Positions 21,807-30,336 of a stretch of DNA of 64,000 bases are shown in pieces. Position 1 is the stretch's first letter. The number at the start of each line of letters is the position of its first letter. Position numbers and translations under genes: made by a program. This DNA comes from Sphingosinicella xenopeptidilytica (lineage in GTDB: Bacteria; Pseudomonadota; Alphaproteobacteria; Sphingomonadales; Sphingomonadaceae): the NCBI RefSeq assembly GCF_042676985.1, contig NZ_JBHTIK010000011.1, positions 160,558-224,557 of the forward strand, in the 5' to 3' direction. The notes beneath the pieces are model-generated. The model was not told the origin of the DNA, did no database searches, and saw only the letters and a list, made by a program, of their open reading frames with translations.

Positions 21807-24311
21807 ATGACGACAGGACGAAAAGCCTTGGCGCTGGGCATTGCCGCGGCGTGGGTATTGGCCGCGCCCGTTGCAGCAGCGGAACCGATTGAATTCGCGG
21901 TTGCCGCGCAGCCGCTCGGGACGGCGCTGACAGAGGTCGCGCGAACGGCGGGCCTGGAGGTAATGTTTCCGGCCGATGCCGTCGTAGGCCGTCGTGCGCC
22001 GGCGATCAGCGGACGCCGCACGCTTGCGGACGCGCTCGACCTGCTGCTGGCGGGGACCGGCCTCACTGCGACGATCGAGAACGGGACCATCGTCGTCCGG
22101 GAGGGCGGCGAGATCGTGGTCACGGGAACGCGCATCCGCGGCGGCGCAATCGCCTCGCCGCTGATTTCGATTTCGGGCGCGGACATGCGCGCTGCCGGCC
22201 ATTCGTCGCTGACCGAAGTCGCCGCGGCGCTTCCCCAGAATTTCGGGGGCGGTCAGAATCCGGGTATCGGCTTCAACGTGCCGCTGGCAAGCGGCGAGAA
22301 CGTCGGCTCGGGAACGTCGATCAACCTGCGCGGACTCGGCCAGGATGCGACGCTGACCTTGTTCAACGGACGGCGGCTGTCGTTCGGGGGCAATCGCCAG
22401 ACGATCGACGTTTCGGCGATCCCGGTCGCGGCCGTTGATCGCCTCGAGATCGTCGCCGACGGGGCCTCGGCGCTGTACGGCTCCGATGCCGTTGCCGGCG
22501 TCGCCAACATCATCCTGAAGCGCGACCATGATGGCGTAACCACATCGGCACGCTTCGGCGCCTCGACAGATGGCGGCAATGCGCAGCAGCAATACGGGAT
22601 CGTCGCCGGGACGCGCTGGGCGGGCGGGGGTCTCATCGCGACGTACGACTATGGCCGCCAGTCAGCGATCCTGTGGCGGCAGCGCGACTATAGTGCGGAT
22701 GTAAACTACGGCCTGTCGCTCTATCCCGAGCTTTCGCATCATAGTGTCGTAGCCAGTGGCCACCAGGCGCTTGGCGACCTTACGGTCGCTCTTGATGCGC
22801 TCTACAATCGTCGCAGCGAGCGGCGTATCTATGCCGTGCTGGCGGACCCTGCGTATCCGACATTCGCTGTGCCGGGGCGGACAGAAAGTCTCTCGATCGC
22901 TCCCTCGCTCAAGATGGATGCCGGACGCTGGTCGCTCGGCGTGTTCGCGACCTACGGCTTCGATCACACCCGGTACGGGACCGACATGCTGTCGGGCGGG
23001 ACGGTAACCCGCACCTTGCGCGGCTGCTATTGCAACACCGCCTGGTCGGCGGAAGCCAATGCGGACGGGCCGCTGTTCGTCCTGCCTGCGGGAGAGGTGC
23101 GCGCGGCGTTCGGCACTGGATACAGGGTCAACGATTTCCACGCCTATCGCACGGTGGGCCCGGTGCAGGACATCGATGTCTCGCAGGATACGTACTACGC
23201 ATTCGGCGAGCTCAGTATTCCGCTTGTTTCGCCGGCGCAGGGTTTGAGGTTCGCACATCGGCTCGAACTGAGCGCTGCGCTTCGCTACGAGAATTATCCA
23301 GGGGTAGACAAGGTCACGACGCCGCGGCTCGGGCTTGTCTACGCCCCGACGCGCGATATCGACCTCAAGGCATCGTGGGGGCGCTCGTTCAAGGCGCCGA
23401 CGCTCTGGCAGCAGCACAGCGGACAGATCGTCGACCTGCGGCCCGCGTCGACGGCGGGCGGCATTGGCCTCCCGGCATCGGCGACGGTGCTGACCGTGTT
23501 CGGCGGCAATCCGGGGTTGAAGCCCGAACGCGCCTCGACGTGGTCTGTGAGCGCGGCACTTCATCCTGAAGCCTTGCCCGGAACGTCGGTCGAGATCAGC
23601 GGTTTCGGAATCGACTACGACGAACGGATCGTAACACCGATCACGCAATATGCGCGCGCACTGTCGAATCCGGCCTTTGCCGAATTCGTCGTCAGCAATC
23701 CGTCGGCAGCGGATATCGCTGCCGCATTCGACGGCCGCGAGTTCGTCAACCGGGCAGGTGTTCCCTACGATCCGTCGAACGTCGCAGCGGTGATCTGGAA
23801 CGCGAACGTCAATGCCGCCTGGCAGAAGGTACGCGGTATCGACGTCGCCGTGCGTCAGCGCTTCGAACTCGGCGTGGATACGGGGCTTATTCTCAGCGGG
23901 TCGGCGACCTGGATGAAGAGCCGGCAGAAGGTCAGTGACGGGCAACCGGAAATGCGGCTCGCAGGAACGGCCTTCAACCCGCCAAAATTCAGGACGCGGG
24001 CTGGCGCGACTTATGCCGCACCCGAATTCGATCTGTCGGCGTTCGTCAATCACGTCGGGGGTGTCGATCAGACACGCATTGTTCCTGCCGAACGCCTGCA
24101 CGGCATGACGATGGTTGATCTCAGCTGGGTGTATCGCCCTTCGGGATCGGGTGTGTTTCGAAACCTCGTGTTCAGTGTGTCCGTTGCGAATGTTCTGAAC
24201 GCGAAGCCCGACACGTTCAGGCCCGACTACGTTCTCGATGCCCCTTACGACTCGACGAACTATTCGGCGCTTGGCCGTGTCGTGAGTGCCGGAATCAGCA
24301 AAAGCTGGTGA
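21807..24311 (+). CDS. TonB-dependent receptor with STN signalling domain, probably for lasso peptide uptake
   Basis: The 834-residue protein has a signal peptide (ALALGIAAAWVLAAPVAAAE). An STN (secretin/TonB N-terminal) domain follows at about 27-98 (IEFAVAAQPLGTALTEVART … LLAGTGLTATIENGTIVV), the hallmark of transducers that signal to FecR. A plug begins at GEIVVTGTRIRGG with INLRGLGQDATLTLFNGRR, and the long barrel ends VSAGISKSW. It follows sigma/fecR in the same direction with a good GGGAGGGGGAG site, and precedes the isopeptidase gene by 54 bases. In sphingomonad lasso clusters this receptor is thought to import the peptide for hydrolysis; that is family knowledge. Confidence 0.92.
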   Translation: MTTGRKALALGIAAAWVLAAPVAAAEPIEFAVAAQPLGTALTEVARTAGLEVMFPADAVVGRRAPAISGRRTLADALDLLLAGTGLTATIENGTIVVREGGEIVVTGTRIRGGAIASPLISISGADMRAAGHSSLTEVAAALPQNFGGGQNPGIGFNVPLASGENVGSGTSINLRGLGQDATLTLFNGRRLSFGGNRQTIDVSAIPVAAVDRLEIVADGASALYGSDAVAGVANIILKRDHDGVTTSARFGASTDGGNAQQQYGIVAGTRWAGGGLIATYDYGRQSAILWRQRDYSADVNYGLSLYPELSHHSVVASGHQALGDLTVALDALYNRRSERRIYAVLADPAYPTFAVPGRTESLSIAPSLKMDAGRWSLGVFATYGFDHTRYGTDMLSGGTVTRTLRGCYCNTAWSAEANADGPLFVLPAGEVRAAFGTGYRVNDFHAYRTVGPVQDIDVSQDTYYAFGELSIPLVSPAQGLRFAHRLELSAALRYENYPGVDKVTTPRLGLVYAPTRDIDLKASWGRSFKAPTLWQQHSGQIVDLRPASTAGGIGLPASATVLTVFGGNPGLKPERASTWSVSAALHPEALPGTSVEISGFGIDYDERIVTPITQYARALSNPAFAEFVVSNPSAADIAAAFDGREFVNRAGVPYDPSNVAAVIWNANVNAAWQKVRGIDVAVRQRFELGVDTGLILSGSATWMKSRQKVSDGQPEMRLAGTAFNPPKFRTRAGATYAAPEFDLSAFVNHVGGVDQTRIVPAERLHGMTMVDLSWVYRPSGSGVFRNLVFSVSVANVLNAKPDTFRPDYVLDAPYDSTNYSALGRVVSAGISKSW

Positions 24312-24365
24312 TTGTCCTTCGCCGCAGCGGAACGGAGCTTTCGCTGCGGCCTACCGGAGTTTTTC

Positions 24366-26447
24366 ATGCATTATCATCGATTTCCCGGCTGCACGCCGCC
24401 GCTCGCAGCCTGTCTTGCCGTTCTCCTGATGGCAGGTTGCGCCGCGCGCGCAGCGACACCGATCGACTATGCCGATATTGCCGAGATCAGAACGATTGAT
24501 GGTCTGACCGTCTCTCCTGACGGCCGCTATGTCGCGTACCGCGTCGTCTCGCCGTCTGTCGCTGCCAATCATATTACGGAGCAATGGTACCGCGTGCCTG
24601 TGGACGGCGGCGAGCCGGAGCGCCTTGGTGACGCGGCCGAGCCGATCGTGATGCCGCTGCACGATGTGGTCGAGGATCCCGTCAGCCAGTGGAATGCTGA
24701 CGGCAGCGCGCTCTACGTTCGCCGGCTCGAAGGGGCGGCAATCGGAGTGCACCGCCTTGCGTCGAGCGGCGTGTCGCAGCGGGCGGTTGTCGATGCGGCG
24801 GACGTCGAGCGCTTCACGATCGAGGGCAACATCGTCCGCTATCAGGTGCGCGCGCCGCGTGCGGAGATTGATGCCCGCCAGGCCGACGAGGCGCGTCGGG
24901 GCGTGCATTTCGGAACGGACGTGTTCACCGAAGGGCTGCCGATGACGCGGAGCGTTCCAATCGGAACGCGCGAGACCTCGATCCGTCGCACCGGCGCGAT
25001 CGGACCGATCGAGGCTTTCGCCGGACCACTGCGCGACAAGCAGGCGGTCATCGCGGAGTTGGGCGCGCCCAGCGCGGAACAGCGCACGATCAATCCCTCG
25101 CTCGATCTTCGGGGGGCGATCGCTCTTCCGGGTGGTCTGAGGCTCGTTCTTGAGACACGCGTGCCGAGTGATCCACTCTGGGGGAGGGACTTCCGATCGG
25201 ACCGGATCACGGTGCTTCGCGCGGATGGACGCAGGCTTGTCTGCAGTCACGATGTCTGCACCGGTGCGCCGCGGCAGCTGCGGTTCATCTCGGCAAGCTG
25301 GACCGGTGAAGTTGTATTCGCCCGCGCCGACCAGGCTGGCCGCACGGTGCTCCATGGCTGGACGCCGGCGACCGACCGCTTGCGCACCATCGCGGAGATC
25401 GGTGGGTCGATTGACGGGGGTGTTCGTTATACGCGTCCGCACTGTCCGCTGACCGGGACCAGTCTTTTGTGTGTTGAAGCTGGTCCGGTGCAACCACCGC
25501 GCCTTGTGCGGATTGACCTCGCAACCGGCGCTGTCGCGGCGCTTGCCGATCCGAATGCAGCGCTTCGCGCCAAGCCGCATCTGGCGCCCACGTATTTGTC
25601 ATGGGCTGACGACAAGGGGCGGAGCGCGGCGGGTCTCCTGATACTACCGGAGAACCGCACGGGACCGGTCCCGCTTGTGATTACGACGACGGCGTGCCGC
25701 GGCTATCTGCGCGGCGGAGCCGTGCCGCTTGCTCCCGAGCAGATTCTGGCGCGCCATGGCATTGCAGCGCTGTGCGTGAGTGCGAGCGACGAGGGCGGAA
25801 ACGCGCGCGGGCCGGACGGAAAACCTGTTCCGCTGGCCCTGCATGAGACTGCGCTCTCGGCCTATGCCGTGATCATTGAGAAGCTCGCTGGGGAAGGCGT
25901 CATCGACCGGAAGCGGGTGGCGCTCACGGGGCACAGTTTTGGCGCGATCATCACGACGCATGCGATTTCGCATACGGACCTGTTCGCGGCTGCCGTGATC
26001 GGCACGGGCATCACCACCGACCCCGCGGTGTTCACGATCTCGGCGCCGCACGCGGACTCGCCGCGCGCGATTTCGTTTCACGGTACGGGACTGCCAGCGC
26101 CCGAGGACGATCCGACAGGGATATGGAAATCTGTGTCACCATCGCTCAATGCCGGCCGGATCCGTGCGCCTCTGCTGATCCAGCCCCCGGAGGACGAATG
26201 GCTGATGGCGCTGCCGCTCTTTTCCGCGATCGACCGCAGCGGCGGTATTGTCGACATGTACGTGTACCCGAGGTCAGGTCATATGCTGCAGCGCTATCCC
26301 TCACATGAGTCCTGGCGCTTGCGACGTTCGGTTGAATGGCTGCTGTTCTGGTTGCTCGGCAAGGAAATCCCAGACGCTGCGACAGACGATCAGTATCGCC
26401 GTTGGCGCGCGCTGCGCGCTCGGAAAGCCGCGCAGGGTGTCTCCTGA
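24366..26447 (+). CDS. Lasso peptide isopeptidase (S9 prolyl-oligopeptidase family, AtxE-type)
   Basis: The 693-residue protein begins with an export leader containing AVLLMAGCAARA, possibly a lipobox. A beta-propeller-like N-terminal domain to about 440 and an alpha/beta-hydrolase domain follow. The catalytic Ser is in ALTGHSFGAIITTHA (about residue 524), Asp in PPEDEW (about 608) and His in PRSGHMLQRYP (about 638). Its place after an ECF/FecR/TonB set and opposite C-B-A genes identifies it as an AtxE-type enzyme, which linearises the lasso by cutting the Gly-Asp isopeptide bond. Its last 58 bases overlap the end of the opposing cyclase gene. Confidence 0.9.
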   Translation: MHYHRFPGCTPPLAACLAVLLMAGCAARAATPIDYADIAEIRTIDGLTVSPDGRYVAYRVVSPSVAANHITEQWYRVPVDGGEPERLGDAAEPIVMPLHDVVEDPVSQWNADGSALYVRRLEGAAIGVHRLASSGVSQRAVVDAADVERFTIEGNIVRYQVRAPRAEIDARQADEARRGVHFGTDVFTEGLPMTRSVPIGTRETSIRRTGAIGPIEAFAGPLRDKQAVIAELGAPSAEQRTINPSLDLRGAIALPGGLRLVLETRVPSDPLWGRDFRSDRITVLRADGRRLVCSHDVCTGAPRQLRFISASWTGEVVFARADQAGRTVLHGWTPATDRLRTIAEIGGSIDGGVRYTRPHCPLTGTSLLCVEAGPVQPPRLVRIDLATGAVAALADPNAALRAKPHLAPTYLSWADDKGRSAAGLLILPENRTGPVPLVITTTACRGYLRGGAVPLAPEQILARHGIAALCVSASDEGGNARGPDGKPVPLALHETALSAYAVIIEKLAGEGVIDRKRVALTGHSFGAIITTHAISHTDLFAAAVIGTGITTDPAVFTISAPHADSPRAISFHGTGLPAPEDDPTGIWKSVSPSLNAGRIRAPLLIQPPEDEWLMALPLFSAIDRSGGIVDMYVYPRSGHMLQRYPSHESWRLRRSVEWLLFWLLGKEIPDAATDDQYRRWRALRARKAAQGVS

Positions 26448-28135
26448 TCTGTCCAGCAACGGGCCCAGCTCTCGGCATCGACGAGGCTCATGATCTGCAT
26501 GTAGCGGACATCGGAGACTGGACGCGGGTCCCGTGTGTAGTGGGCTACGGCGGTTCGGTCGATGAGGCCATTGTGAGCGAGGAGGCCGTCGCAAAGCATC
26601 TCCCGAATTTGCGATCGCCTGGTTTCGAAGAGGGTCATCACGAAGCTTGCGGGCGTGCCCTTGGAGCGTCGTTCAAGGACGACCGTGGGGAGAATGTCGC
26701 GAAAAGCCTCGCGCGCAACGGCACGGTCGCGCCCGCCGCTCACCCACATCCAGGCCGGAATGCGCAGGCACAGTTCGACAATGGGCTGCGCCATCAGGGG
26801 GAAGATGCCAGGGAGCTGCAGGGTGCGGCCGACCGGATCGAGGTGGTTGAAGATGCCGAGAATCCAGGCGATGTGCGCGGCCTTGCCTGGCGGCGTTCCC
26901 GCGGGCGGAGCCAGCCAGGGGTGGAGAGGCAGCGCTGTTACCGCTGCCCTGCAATCCCGGCTGAGAAAGGGATTGGCGCGTGGGGGCAGCGGCCTGGCGC
27001 CGCGCCAGGCATTGCGCACGCCGCGGACAAGAACGGGCCAGAGCGGGCTTCCAGTGAGGCTGCCGATATCGCGCGCGGTACGCGCCAAATCCACAAGCCC
27101 AGCCTTGGCGAGAATCCGGTCGGCGAGGGGAGACGCTGATCGAAGCGCACAGAACACGCTGTCTCCGCCGCCGCCGCTCATGAACGCCGTGGCGCGGCGC
27201 TCCGAGGCGATCGCCAGCTGAATTGCGTCCGAGGACTGGCTGAACGCGCGTGTCGACGGCCGCGGCAGGTGGGCTGCTGCCGAATGTTCCAGATCGACGT
27301 GATCCGGATCCTCGAATGCCTCGACAAGCGGAATGCAGAGCGCATCGGTAAGGGCGCGGGCATAGACGCGTTCATCGCCGTCGGGCTCCCGCGTGGCGAG
27401 CGTGACGGCGGTGATATTCGCGCCGGCACGTTTCAGCGCGGCAGCGACAATCGAGGAATCCAGGCCGCCCGAGACCCCAAGGACGACATCGGGAAACTGC
27501 GCCGCCCAGGCCTCGGCGACTTGGTTGATCGTTCGTCGCAGAGTTTCAGCGGCTGCCGTCTCCGACGGAATGCGGGATTTCGCGGTGGTAAAGGTCCACG
27601 GACTCCAGAGTGTTTCGGGAGCATTGTCTGCCGCGAACTGTTGCCGCGTTCCGGGGGCCGGCTCGAAGATGTCCGCCAGGCATGTGGCGCGGCTCCGCAT
27701 GCCGCCTGTTGCCAGAAAGCCTGCAAGGCATGGCCAGTCGATTTCGGCCGTACCGGTGCAGGTCAGCAGTTTCGCATCGGAGGCAGCGAGGCTGACGTCA
27801 TTACAGTGACGGACATAGCACGGGAGCATGCCGGACGGATCGCGCGTGAGGGCAATCCCGCGCGGTCCATCCGAGAGTTGGATATAGTTCCCCCAATTTC
27901 TGAAATCCGGCACATCATCGACCCTCTCCAGGCCCGTCCAGGGAAAGGCATGGCCGATCGTCAGCGTTTCTTGCTCGGCCGATGGGACGACGGGGAGGTC
28001 GGCGCTCATGACGAGCGCCGACCCAAAGGCCTGCATCCGGGCGCGTTTCGAAACGAACGCTTTCGCGCTGTGTGCAATGGCGCGGCATCGTTCCGCGTTG
28101 GAGGCGTTGATGATCAGGTAACGGCCGGCGCTCAT
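26390..28135 (-). CDS. Lasso peptide cyclase (asparagine-synthetase-like C protein)
   Basis: The 581-residue protein resembles class B asparagine synthetase. A degenerate glutaminase-like N-terminal half is followed by the synthetase domain with the pyrophosphate loop VVLGVSGGLDSSIVAAALKR at about 220-240 and a second conserved patch SSDAIQLAIASERRATAFMS plus GGGGDSVFC. In lasso biosynthesis the C protein adenylates the ring Asp/Glu side chain and closes the macrolactam with the N-terminal Gly amine. The N-terminal Cys of true glutamine-using enzymes is missing (MSAGRYLI), as expected. Its start overlaps the B-gene stop by 4 bases (ATGA), and its end overlaps the isopeptidase gene. Confidence 0.93.
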   Translation of the reverse strand: MSAGRYLIINASNAERCRAIAHSAKAFVSKRARMQAFGSALVMSADLPVVPSAEQETLTIGHAFPWTGLERVDDVPDFRNWGNYIQLSDGPRGIALTRDPSGMLPCYVRHCNDVSLAASDAKLLTCTGTAEIDWPCLAGFLATGGMRSRATCLADIFEPAPGTRQQFAADNAPETLWSPWTFTTAKSRIPSETAAAETLRRTINQVAEAWAAQFPDVVLGVSGGLDSSIVAAALKRAGANITAVTLATREPDGDERVYARALTDALCIPLVEAFEDPDHVDLEHSAAAHLPRPSTRAFSQSSDAIQLAIASERRATAFMSGGGGDSVFCALRSASPLADRILAKAGLVDLARTARDIGSLTGSPLWPVLVRGVRNAWRGARPLPPRANPFLSRDCRAAVTALPLHPWLAPPAGTPPGKAAHIAWILGIFNHLDPVGRTLQLPGIFPLMAQPIVELCLRIPAWMWVSGGRDRAVAREAFRDILPTVVLERRSKGTPASFVMTLFETRRSQIREMLCDGLLAHNGLIDRTAVAHYTRDPRPVSDVRYMQIMSLVDAESWARCWTDQETPCAAFRARSARQRRY

Positions 28136-28785
28136 ATGGCAAGGATGGGCGCGTAGAGCGTGACGATATCGGCGCGGTCACCGACGACTCGATCTCCGAC
28201 CTGTATCCAGGCATGAGCACGGAACGGATGCAGCGAGAGGCCGATGACGAAATCGCCGGATGCGCCTTTCCGCAGCATCAGGCCGAGGATCGCTGCGGCG
28301 CGGGGGAGGCATTGGTCTTGTCCTGAGAAAACCCTGTCGAAGAGCCGGAAGACTGCGACGATTTCACCAAGGTCCGTTTCCGGCGAGGACGAGGGGCGGA
28401 GGTCCGTCTTGCGGCGCACCATGTCAGTGATCAGCCTCTGCAGGGGCATGCGCGCCCTCCTGCGCGCCGTTACATTTGCCACAAGTCCATGCGCGATGTC
28501 GGAGAGGCGCAGCCGCGTCGCCGGCCATTCGCTGGTGACGCCGACGACTGAACAGGGTGGGGGTATCTCGCATCGGCGCGCGTGCCGGATGATGCCGCAG
28601 TTCAGGAGCGCCCTGGCAGCGGGCCCGTGTTCGGAAGGCATGTCGCCGTGCGCGGCAGCCATGAACGCGTGCGCCGCGGAGCCCTTGAGGCAGAAATAAC
28701 GGTCCGCCGGAATGTCGAGGAAAAAGACATGGTCCTCGATTTCACGCCAGTGCAGACCGGGGCGGAGCGCATATGTCATGGCCAT
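28132..28785 (-). CDS. Lasso peptide B protein: RRE domain fused to leader peptidase
   Basis: The 217-residue protein has an N-terminal RRE/PqqD-like part (about 8-75: LHWREIEDHVFFLDIPADRY, FCLKGSAAHAFMAA). This binds the leader of the precursor. The C-terminal transglutaminase-like cysteine protease (Transglut_core3) has the Cys in DQCLPRAAAILGLMLRK (about 158), His in FRAHAWIQVGD (about 191) and the Asp in VVGDRADIV. It should remove the leader after the Thr-Lys pair. B1 and B2 are fused here, as in astexin-type systems. The cyclase gene follows with ATGA coupling; a 10-bp hairpin separates it from the precursor gene. Confidence 0.92.
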   Translation of the reverse strand: MAMTYALRPGLHWREIEDHVFFLDIPADRYFCLKGSAAHAFMAAAHGDMPSEHGPAARALLNCGIIRHARRCEIPPPCSVVGVTSEWPATRLRLSDIAHGLVANVTARRRARMPLQRLITDMVRRKTDLRPSSSPETDLGEIVAVFRLFDRVFSGQDQCLPRAAAILGLMLRKGASGDFVIGLSLHPFRAHAWIQVGDRVVGDRADIVTLYAPILAI

Positions 28786-28798
28786 TGGGTTCGGAAAG

Positions 28799-28825
28799 CC
28801 GGCGCGCGCATGCCGCGCGCGCCGG
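28799..28825 (-). terminator. Hairpin between the lasso precursor gene and the B gene
   Basis: CCGGCGCGCG (28799-28808) and CGCGCGCCGG (28816-28825) form a 10-bp GC stem with a 7-base loop, starting 6 bases after the precursor stop and 14 bases before the B start. Without a T-run it is better read as an attenuator or mRNA-stabilising hairpin that lets the precursor be made in excess of B and C. Confidence 0.8.
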
Positions 28826-28831
28826 GTCCGG

Positions 28832-28960
28832 TCAGTCGTCGCTGAGGCCTTCCTGCGGACGGTCGCCGTAGTTGTCGGGGAACGGCGTTCCCGGTGCGCC
28901 CTTGGTTTCGCGGCTGGCGGTGCCGAGGTCGACGATCTCGGATGACGCTTCGTAGGTCAT
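28832..28960 (-). CDS. Lasso peptide precursor (sphingonodin-like)
   Basis: The 42-residue peptide begins MTYEASSEIVDLGTASRETK, a leader with the Y-x-x-…-DLG recognition region for the RRE domain and Thr at the -2 position. The core (22 residues, 28835-28900) starts G-A-P-G-T-P-F-P-D and ends E-G-L-S-D-D. The Gly at 1 and Asp at 9 predict a nine-residue isopeptide ring. The remaining 13 residues contain Asn-Tyr-Gly-Asp-Arg-Pro, of which Tyr and Arg are the likely plugs. The GLSDD end resembles sphingonodin I. A good AAGGGAGAG site precedes the ATG at 28960; an upstream in-frame start would add a non-leader-like extension. Confidence 0.93.
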   Translation of the reverse strand: MTYEASSEIVDLGTASRETKGAPGTPFPDNYGDRPQEGLSDD

Positions 28961-29112
28961 GTCACTCTCCCTTGTGTTGTACCGCTCCAAAAGCGGCGCG
29001 AGCAGGATCGGAAAGTGATCGATGATATTCACCGATAAATATGGACTGAGCCCCGGTGTCGCATATTGGAATTGCTCTCAGAAACATCCTGGCATTTCGT
29101 AAGCTCAGGAAT

Positions 29113-29745
29113 TCAAAGCTCTGCCTCGAGAGCCAATCTCTCTGCAATCTGTGGCGCAAGCAGAATACGGCGGCGGTGGTAGGCAAGAATTCTCCTTCGC
29201 ACGGCTTTTTGAACACCGGTATGATCCGGAATCGCGAGTCGTTTTGCTTCGGCATGAAAATCGTTGATCAGTGCCGGTTCCCGGCGACGTACATGATAGA
29301 GGCGCGCGTTTGTCGCAGCGACCTGACGGCTGAATTCTCTATTTGCAGATGCGTCGGCAAGCCTCTGAAACAACCGCGGAACCGCGATTTCAGGCGTCGC
29401 CAACGGTTCGCCTGCATACCTCCAGACCCCGACAAGCACGGTTTGAATAGCCGAAAACGATGTGGCATGAAGCGCCGCCAGTAAGTGCTGACCGTTCCAG
29501 AAGTAGATATCCCTGAGGCTGTCGACCGTTGGCAGCCACAGCCGAAATCCTCCGCTGGGGAGCATTTCCACGACCTCTTCGCCAACCAGGCGGCAGAGCC
29601 CATCCCTGACGGGTGTAACACTGGCCTGGAACCGTTCAGCCAGTCCAGCGATGTCGATTCTTTGCCCGGATCGGTAATCATGACTAAGAAGAATGGATTT
29701 TAGAGAAAGGTAGATGCGCTCGTGGAGATGTCGTTCGGGCGCCAT
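29113..29745 (-). CDS. GntR-family transcriptional regulator
   Basis: The 210-residue protein has an N-terminal GntR winged helix (about 8-72: LHERIYLSLKSILLSHDYRS, then DIAGLAERFQASVTPVRDGL). A C-terminal all-helical effector domain of FCD/VanR-like type follows (LRDIYFWNGQHLLAALHATS, FQRLADASANREFSRQVAAT). The sequence is slightly divergent from typical metal-binding FCD proteins (few conserved His). It is encoded 150 bases upstream of the lasso precursor on the same strand, so it most likely controls the A-B-C genes or is co-regulated with them. Confidence 0.88.
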   Translation of the reverse strand: MAPERHLHERIYLSLKSILLSHDYRSGQRIDIAGLAERFQASVTPVRDGLCRLVGEEVVEMLPSGGFRLWLPTVDSLRDIYFWNGQHLLAALHATSFSAIQTVLVGVWRYAGEPLATPEIAVPRLFQRLADASANREFSRQVAATNARLYHVRRREPALINDFHAEAKRLAIPDHTGVQKAVRRRILAYHRRRILLAPQIAERLALEAEL

Positions 29746-30002
29746 GCTTATATGTCCTTGGAGACGGCGACTACAATCGTGCGTCGGGGCGAAGGGCCAG
29801 CTATTTCCCCGGGTATGGCCCAGGCCAATAGAGATTGGTCGAGGACGTATCCGAGTCCACCCTCTGATCGGAGGGTCGACTAGCGCACATGCATGTCAGC
29901 ATTGCTATCTGTGAGAAAGTCGCTGCCGGTAGAATGGCCCGTCCCCAATTCTCCGAGGCCGGTTAGAAGGTCGATGCTTGATAGAGGACGGACAAGCTGT
30001 GC
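29746..30002. other. Intergenic region with a hairpin
   Basis: No gene was found here. At 29855-29880 GTC.ACCCTC pairs with GAGGGT.GAC (10 bp with one mismatch, 6-base loop), a candidate terminator for the leftward frame at 30003-30284. The region is where the base composition changes from GC-rich (left) to less GC-rich (right). Confidence 0.45.
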
Positions 30003-30284
30003 CTATCTTGGATTCTTCGGGTCGATCTCGCCCAACAGTTGCAGCATTGCCGCATTGGATAAGGCGGGTGCCGCCGTGTTGGACAGGTATATGAGGTTTT
30101 GGCGCTGTCCGGTCTTGATCAAGGTGTCGATAACTGAAGCGGGGATGCGGGTAGAGCACACTGATCCAATCCACCGTAGCCGATCAGCATCCTTCCGCGC
30201 AGGTTCGTAGATATTGATCCTGCCGTCAGTAGCCTCGTTCGGGAAATGTTCAGCCAGCCGCCCGCCCGCAATTAGGCCCGACAA
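30003..30284 (-). CDS. Hypothetical protein, possibly a remnant
   Basis: A 93-residue frame reads MSGLIAGGRLAEHFPNEATD, then GRINIYEPARKDADRLRWIG and IKTGQRQNLIYLSNTAAPAL. It has no signal peptide, membrane segment or motif that I recognise, and looks like the end of a larger protein. It is followed by the hairpin at 29855-29880 in its direction of reading. Coding status is uncertain. Confidence 0.3.
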   Translation of the reverse strand: MSGLIAGGRLAEHFPNEATDGRINIYEPARKDADRLRWIGSVCSTRIPASVIDTLIKTGQRQNLIYLSNTAAPALSNAAMLQLLGEIDPKNPR

Positions 30285-30336
30285 TTACATCGTTGCACTC
30301 ACTGTCGCCCGGCGAATGAGTTCATCTCTTGCTAAC

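Noticed and set aside
22662..24101. A 480-codon leftward frame inside the TonB receptor gene
   Set aside because: It is antisense to a convincing TonB-dependent receptor and rich in Arg/Ala without motifs.
24366..26447. Ordinary dipeptidyl or acylaminoacyl peptidase
   Set aside because: The S9 fold alone would allow it, but position in a lasso cluster facing C-B-A makes an AtxE-type isopeptidase much more likely.
28961..29112. A second lasso precursor upstream of the first
   Set aside because: The in-frame upstream extension has no Y-leader, no Thr at -2 and no Gly/Asp9 pattern.
20253..29745. Siderophore or iron-citrate uptake locus (from the FecI/FecR/TonB set)
   Set aside because: The adjacent isopeptidase, cyclase, RRE-protease and precursor identify a lasso peptide system; no iron-specific genes are present.
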